Source of the DNA: Arthrobacter sp. MYb214
Lineage (GTDB): Bacteria; Actinomycetota; Actinomycetes; Actinomycetales; Micrococcaceae
Assembly: GCF_002979865.1 (NCBI RefSeq)
Contig: NZ_PCPZ01000001.1
Location: 248,001-312,000 of the forward strand
Reading direction: 5' to 3'
Length of the DNA: 64,000 bases
Shown here one piece after another: positions 59,770 through 64,000 of this stretch; within the stretch, counting starts at the first letter, position 1; each line of letters begins with the position of its first letter. The notes beneath the pieces are model-generated. The model searched no databases. It was not told where the DNA came from and saw nothing but the letters and a program-made list of their open reading frames with translations. A program made the position numbers and the translations under genes.

Positions 59770-60780
59770 ATGACTGAAGCAACCAGCTCGCAGATCCTGC
59801 TCGCCTCCCGTCCGTCCGGTTGGCCAACGCAGGAGAACTTCACCGTCCAGACCGTTGAGCTGCCGGAGCTGAAGACCGGTGAAATCCGGGTGCGCAACGA
59901 GTTCATTTCCGTGGACCCGTACATGCGCGGACGCATGAATGACACCCGTTCCTACATCCCGCCATTCAAGATTGGCGAGCAGATCCTCGGAGGCGCAATT
60001 GGCCGTGTCATCGAGACCGCGGACGAAGCGTTCCCGGCAGGTACCCTGGTCCAGCATCAGCTGGGCTGGTCTGACACCGTGCAGGCTGACTCTGCGAACT
60101 TCAAGCAGGCACCTGATCTGCCCGGCGTTTCCTCGTCGCTGCGCCTGCACATCTTGGGAATGACCGGCTTGACCGCCTATGTAGGCCTGAGCGCAGTCGC
60201 CAATCTTGCCGAGGGCGAGACCGTCTTCGTCTCCGGCGCTGCAGGTGCCGTGGGCACGGCTGCCGGGCAGATCGCCAAGCTCATGGGTGCCAAGCGCGTC
60301 ATCGGCTCGGCCGGCAGTGCAGAGAAGGTTGAACTGCTGACCAGCAAGTACGGCTACGATGCCGCCTTCAACTACAAGGATGGCGATGTCCGTGGGCAGC
60401 TGGCCGCCGCAGCCCCGGAAGGCATCGATGTCTTCTTCGACAACGTGGGCGGGGACCACCTCGAAGCCGCCCTGGCAGCGTTCAACGATGGCGGTCGTGC
60501 TGCCCTGTGCGGCGCTATCGCCAGCTACAACACCACCGAGTCGACTCCTGGCCCGCAGAACATGGCCAACTTGATCACCCGCGGCCTGAAACTTCAGGGA
60601 TTCACCCTCTCCAGCTACCTTGACCTCGCCCCGGAGTTCGGCGAGCGCATGGGCAAGTGGTTCTCCGAAGGCAAGATCGCCTACGACGAGACGATCGTTG
60701 ATGGCATCGAGAATACCGTGGATGCCTTCCTTGGCATGATGCGCGGTGCGAACACCGGCAAGATGCTGGTGCGCATCTAG
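59770..60780 (+). CDS. NADP-dependent oxidoreductase of the MDR superfamily
   Basis: A 336-residue medium-chain dehydrogenase/reductase of the CurA/PTGR (leukotriene B4 12-hydroxydehydrogenase) type. The cofactor motif is ETVFVSGAAGAVGTAAGQIAKLMGAKRVIGSAGSAEK; the family's VDPYMRGRM and ENVGGDHLEAAL-like segment (DVFFDNVGGDHLEAAL) are present; no zinc ligands are seen. These enzymes reduce alpha,beta-unsaturated ketones and aldehydes. It lies downstream of DUF1304 under the same probable TetR control. The ATG at 59770 is used because it starts the conserved sequence. Confidence 0.92.
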   Translation: MTEATSSQILLASRPSGWPTQENFTVQTVELPELKTGEIRVRNEFISVDPYMRGRMNDTRSYIPPFKIGEQILGGAIGRVIETADEAFPAGTLVQHQLGWSDTVQADSANFKQAPDLPGVSSSLRLHILGMTGLTAYVGLSAVANLAEGETVFVSGAAGAVGTAAGQIAKLMGAKRVIGSAGSAEKVELLTSKYGYDAAFNYKDGDVRGQLAAAAPEGIDVFFDNVGGDHLEAALAAFNDGGRAALCGAIASYNTTESTPGPQNMANLITRGLKLQGFTLSSYLDLAPEFGERMGKWFSEGKIAYDETIVDGIENTVDAFLGMMRGANTGKMLVRI

Positions 60781-60839
60781 TTCTGCCAACCCGAGGATTG
60801 CTCCGGTCCGACCCCCGATTCAAGGGCTAGGATCGGAGC

Positions 60840-61373
60840 ATGAACGGTTATGGTGGTAGCTGGGGCGCGGGGCTGGGGATCCTGCTCTCGCTCGTCCCGC
60901 TTTTGACAGTACTCATCGCGGCCGTAGGCGTTGTTCTGGCCTTGCGGACACTGCGGCTGCGCTCGAAACTGGATACCGCCGGGCAATGGTGGCTGCGTGT
61001 CCAATACGCCATCGACCGGTGCCTGTCCCAAGACATCACCGAGCGGAACGTCGGTACCTCGATGCTCGACCACCTGCAAGGCGTCGGCGAGCTGCCCGAA
61101 GGCTTGGAGGGGGCGCGGCGCAAATCCTGGCTTCGTGGCCATAGGGATAGCTGGGCGGTGCAGCCAGAGGATTTGGCCTTGATCCGTGATGTGCTCAAGG
61201 AGCTGGCCATGGACAAATCGCGCCAACTCAGCGCCACGGGAATCCGCGCGACCCCCGATCCTGGCCCCGAATACGGCACACTGATTCGCCAGGCTCAGCT
61301 GGTGCTGAAAATCGACGCGAAACTGGGTCGTGGGAGCGACCCGGACATCGTCGGGATTCTGTCCGCTTGCTAG
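60840..61373 (+). CDS. Uncharacterised single-pass membrane protein
   Basis: A 177-residue protein with one N-terminal hydrophobic helix (about 14-36, LLSLVPLLTVLIAAVGVVLAL) and a cytoplasmic or extracytoplasmic hydrophilic part rich in charged residues (EDLALIRDVLKELAMDK). No family is recognised. GGATCGGAG precedes the ATG. The stop touches the stop of the convergent acetyltransferase gene, with no intergenic space. Real coding is supported by length, Shine-Dalgarno and the absence of a better frame. Confidence 0.62.
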   Translation: MNGYGGSWGAGLGILLSLVPLLTVLIAAVGVVLALRTLRLRSKLDTAGQWWLRVQYAIDRCLSQDITERNVGTSMLDHLQGVGELPEGLEGARRKSWLRGHRDSWAVQPEDLALIRDVLKELAMDKSRQLSATGIRATPDPGPEYGTLIRQAQLVLKIDAKLGRGSDPDIVGILSAC

Positions 61374-61874
61374 CTACCTGATCATTCTTGCGTCGGTAAT
61401 TTTCGGAGCAGCCGGGTCGTCCTCGCTCACGCCGTCGAAGGCGAATCCGTTGCGTTCGTAGAATCGGATGGCACGCGGATTCTGGGCCGCCACCCACAGC
61501 ACGGCCGGCTCATCGCCAAGGACTGCATCCAGCAGCGCCTGCCCTGTTTCGTCGCCATGGAAGTCTTCCAGCACATACAGGTTCTACAGCTGGCGAGAGA
61601 CGTTCTCCGGTATCCCGTCGGTATTCCCCATGGGTGATGCAGAGAACGCGAATCCGACAAGCTTCCCGTCCTCATTTTCCGCCACCGAAATCCTGAAGAG
61701 CGGATTCGGGTCCTCCAGAACCCTGTCCGACATGCGCAGCCGCTGCTCACTGTGGGCAGGGTCGAAGAAACCATCTGGCAGCAGCTGCGTGTAGGTTTCT
61801 TTCCAGCATTCGACATGCAACCTGGCAAGCTCCTGCGCGTCGGCAGGCAGCGGTTTCCTGAGCTTCTGTGCCAT
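61374..61874 (-). pseudogene. GNAT-family acetyltransferase gene broken by an in-frame stop
   Basis: Two parts in one frame, 61874-61584 and 61583-61374, make a full GNAT protein. The first has LHVECWKETYTQLLPDGFF and LFRISVAENEDGKLVGFAFSASP; after TAG at 61584-61586 the second resumes NLYVLEDFHGDETGQALLDAVLG (acetyl-CoA site, Q/RxxGxG-like) and AIRFYERNGFAFDGV. The stop stands where the family has Tyr (TAC to TAG). It is therefore a recent pseudogene or, less likely, an amber read-through or sequencing error. It lies 2 bp after the uvrA-like gene on the same strand. Confidence 0.82.
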
Positions 61875-61876
61875 TC

Positions 61877-64000
61877 CTATCCCTTGATGTAGTCGGACAG
61901 ATGAACTCCGGTCAGCGTGCCGGAGACGGCAAGGTCGGCCGGGGTCCCTTCGAAGACAATGCTTCCTCCCTCGTGCCCTGCCCCGGGACCCAAGTCAATG
62001 ACCCAGTCGCAGTGGGCTACCACCGCCAGATGATGCTCGATGACCACGACGGTATTGCCTTCATCGACCATCTCGTCGAGCAGGCGCAGCAGGTTCTGCA
62101 CGTCAGCCATGTGCAATCCTGTGGTTGGCTCGTCCAGGATGTAGGTACCGGCGCCCTGGCCCAAATGGATAGCCAGCTTGATTCGCTGCCGTTCGCCGCC
62201 AGAAAGCGTGTTCAGCCGCTGTCCCAGTTTCAGGTATCCCAGACCCACCTGGTTCAGGCGTTCGAGCGCGGCCTTCGCCTTGGGTACTTTGAGCTGCTCA
62301 AGCGCTTCTTCCATGCTCAAGTCCAGGACTTCGGCAATGTTCAACCCATCCAGGGTGTATTCCAGCACATCAGCGGTGAATCGCTTGCCGCCGCACTGCT
62401 CGCAAGGCAAGGCCACTCCGGCCATGGATGCCAAGTCCGTATAGGTGTATCCGACACCGCTGCACCCCGGGCATGCTCCGGCCGAATTGGCGCTGAACAG
62501 GGCAGGCTTCACGCCGTTGGCTTTAGCAAACGCCGCACGGATCGGATCCATGATCCCGGTATAGGTGGCCGGGTTCGAACGCCGGGAGCCTCGGATGGCG
62601 GTTTGGTCCACCACCGCCACGTCATCACGTTTGGCGATTGTCGAATGGATCAGCGTGGATTTGCCGGAACCGGCGACACCGGTGATTGCGCACATCACGC
62701 CGGTAGGGATATCCACGGAAACATTCTTCAGGTTGTGCAGGGAGGCACTGCGCACTTGCATGGACCCCTGTGCCTCGCGCGGGTTCGCATTGAGCGCAGC
62801 ACGCGTGGTGAAGTGCTTTCCGGTCAGCGTATCGCTGGACAGCAGGCCGTCCACTGGACCGCTGTAGCAAATGGTGCCGCCATGGGTACCAGCGCCCGGG
62901 CCCAAGTCGATCACGTGGTCTGCGATGCCGATGACCTCGGGTTTGTGCTCCACCACCAGCACGGTATTGCCCTTGTCCCGAAGGCCAGCCAGCAGCCCGT
63001 TCATCCGCTGGATGTCATGGGGATGCAATCCAACGGTGGGCTCGTCGAAGACATACGTGACATCACTGAGTGCTGATCCAAGATGCCGGATCATCTTCAC
63101 GCGCTGGGCTTCGCCGCCCGAAAGGGTCCCCGCCGGACGGTCGAGGGACAGGTATCCCAACCCCAAATCCACCATGGATTCGAGCACTGCCTTCAAATTG
63201 GTGGTCAATGGCGCTGCATCCGGGATCTGGATCTTCTCGAGGATTTCGAGCAGTTCGGAAACCTGCAGTGCAGTCATGTCCGCGATTCCCAAGGAATTGA
63301 TCTTCGAATCACGAGCGGCCTGGCCGAGCCGTGATCCGGCGCAGGCAGAGCACGGTGCGGTCGTGGAGATGCGTTCGATCCAGGCACGAATATGGGCTTG
63401 CTTGATCTCCCTGCCCGAATGGATGTAGTTGGACTTGATGCGCGTGACCAAACCGGAGTAGCTCATGTTGGCCCCATTGAGCTTGACCTTGCCTGCTTCT
63501 TCGTAGAGCAAGCGGTCAAGCATGGCACTGGGCATGACCCTGAGCTTCATGTCCAGATCTGCTTGCGTGCCGGCAGTCAGCGTCTGCCACAGCCATGAAT
63601 CCGGGGCAAAGTTCGGCGCCTTGATGGCCCCCTCGTTCAGCGACTTGTCCCAATCCAGCAGCTCATCAAGGTCGATGCTCGCCTCGGTGCCGAAACCCTC
63701 GCAGACAGGGCACGCGCCCTGGCCGAGATTAAACGAGTACGCGCCAGCGCCGCCGGCGCTCGGAGTGGAATAACGCGAATACAGAACGCGCAAGAGCGAG
63801 TAGGCGTCGGTCGCCGTGCCCACGGTAGAACGCGAATTCGCGCCCATGCGTTCCTGGTCGACCACGATGGCCGTGGAGAGGTTTTCCAGCACTTCTACAT
63901 CAGGCCGGGGCATCGAGGGCATGAAGCTCTGGATGAAGGTCGTATACGTTTCATTGATCAGGCGCTGGGACTCTGCAGCAATCGTGCCGAACACCAGGGA
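61877..64000 (-). CDS. UvrA-like excinuclease/ABC ATPase (5' end outside the window)
   Basis: About 708 residues of a UvrA-family protein, lacking its N-terminus (the first residue in the window is Ser; the first Walker A is off the edge). The zinc-binding CPVCEGFG and CSACAGSR, the ABC signature GTLSGGEAQRVK, then VLVVEHKPEVI, the second Walker A VAGSGKSTL, CPGCSGVG, and the second signature NTLSGGERQRIK and DEPTTGLHM are all present. The shorter zinc modules and spacing resemble UvrA2/drug-resistance types rather than the repair UvrA. UvrA2 proteins are linked to DNA-damaging compounds. A GNAT gene follows 2 bp downstream. Confidence 0.88.
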   Translation of the reverse strand, partial: SLVFGTIAAESQRLINETYTTFIQSFMPSMPRPDVEVLENLSTAIVVDQERMGANSRSTVGTATDAYSLLRVLYSRYSTPSAGGAGAYSFNLGQGACPVCEGFGTEASIDLDELLDWDKSLNEGAIKAPNFAPDSWLWQTLTAGTQADLDMKLRVMPSAMLDRLLYEEAGKVKLNGANMSYSGLVTRIKSNYIHSGREIKQAHIRAWIERISTTAPCSACAGSRLGQAARDSKINSLGIADMTALQVSELLEILEKIQIPDAAPLTTNLKAVLESMVDLGLGYLSLDRPAGTLSGGEAQRVKMIRHLGSALSDVTYVFDEPTVGLHPHDIQRMNGLLAGLRDKGNTVLVVEHKPEVIGIADHVIDLGPGAGTHGGTICYSGPVDGLLSSDTLTGKHFTTRAALNANPREAQGSMQVRSASLHNLKNVSVDIPTGVMCAITGVAGSGKSTLIHSTIAKRDDVAVVDQTAIRGSRRSNPATYTGIMDPIRAAFAKANGVKPALFSANSAGACPGCSGVGYTYTDLASMAGVALPCEQCGGKRFTADVLEYTLDGLNIAEVLDLSMEEALEQLKVPKAKAALERLNQVGLGYLKLGQRLNTLSGGERQRIKLAIHLGQGAGTYILDEPTTGLHMADVQNLLRLLDEMVDEGNTVVVIEHHLAVVAHCDWVIDLGPGAGHEGGSIVFEGTPADLAVSGTLTGVHLSDYIKG

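Overview
The window is high-GC actinobacterial DNA and fits a member of the Micrococcaceae (Arthrobacter/Glutamicibacter type). Support comes from gene order (rpsP-KH-rimM-trmD-rplS-lepB-rnhB-DUF2469-yraN-yifB-dprA-xerC; fasR-fabD-acpP-fabF next to aceE), from actinobacterial families (DUF3052, DUF3145, DUF222-HNH), frequent GTG starts and a LAXTG (class E type) sorting signal. The genus is an inference; no 16S gene is present.

Layout. 1-6.8 kb: an IclR regulator facing a three-gene operon (GntP-type carrier, CaiB/BaiF CoA-transferase, HMG-CoA-lyase-like enzyme), with an acyl-CoA synthetase behind it; together they look like uptake, CoA activation and cleavage of a branched hydroxy-acid. 6.8-8.6 kb: a scar of decayed accessory genes (ParA-like fragment, intact YefM-type antitoxin, broken YoeB toxin, broken staphylococcal-nuclease gene). 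8.6-18.6 kb: CatE-like dioxygenase, acetyltransferase, glycosyltransferase, a siderophore importer (binding protein plus two permeases, an IdeR/DtxR-like box, no ATPase), a DUF222-HNH endonuclease and a LysE exporter.

18.7-32.6 kb is the conserved translation/secretion/DNA-processing block. It is interrupted between two signal peptidase I genes by a cell-wall-anchored S1 serine protease and a lipoprotein that resembles a stand-alone protease propeptide. 32.9-42.3 kb: small enzymes, the fatty-acid cluster (lacking fabH at its usual place), pyruvate dehydrogenase E1, DUF3052 and a peroxiredoxin. 42.4-43.3 kb: two identical tRNA-Val(UAC) genes flank about 660 bp of decayed DNA. 43.3-53.3 kb: methyltransferases, a small regulator pair, CsbD, a TetR-controlled glycosyltransferase, an M20 deacylase coupled to an MHS transporter, a haemolysin-III protein, a zeta-toxin-like kinase and a GlsB-type membrane protein.

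53.5-58.1 kb is a gluconate module: kinase, permease, GntR regulator and 6-phosphogluconate dehydrogenase, with operator-like repeats at its promoter. 58.6-60.8 kb is a TetR-DUF1304-oxidoreductase unit around a near-perfect long inverted repeat. The right edge holds a hypothetical membrane protein, an acetyltransferase gene broken by an amber codon, and the 3' part of a UvrA-like gene that runs off the window.

Most genes are ordinary. The parts that most deserve attention are the protease/propeptide-lipoprotein pair inserted in a conserved locus, the HMG-type catabolic operon, the 6.8-8.6 kb scar, the duplicated tRNA region and several clean palindromic operators.
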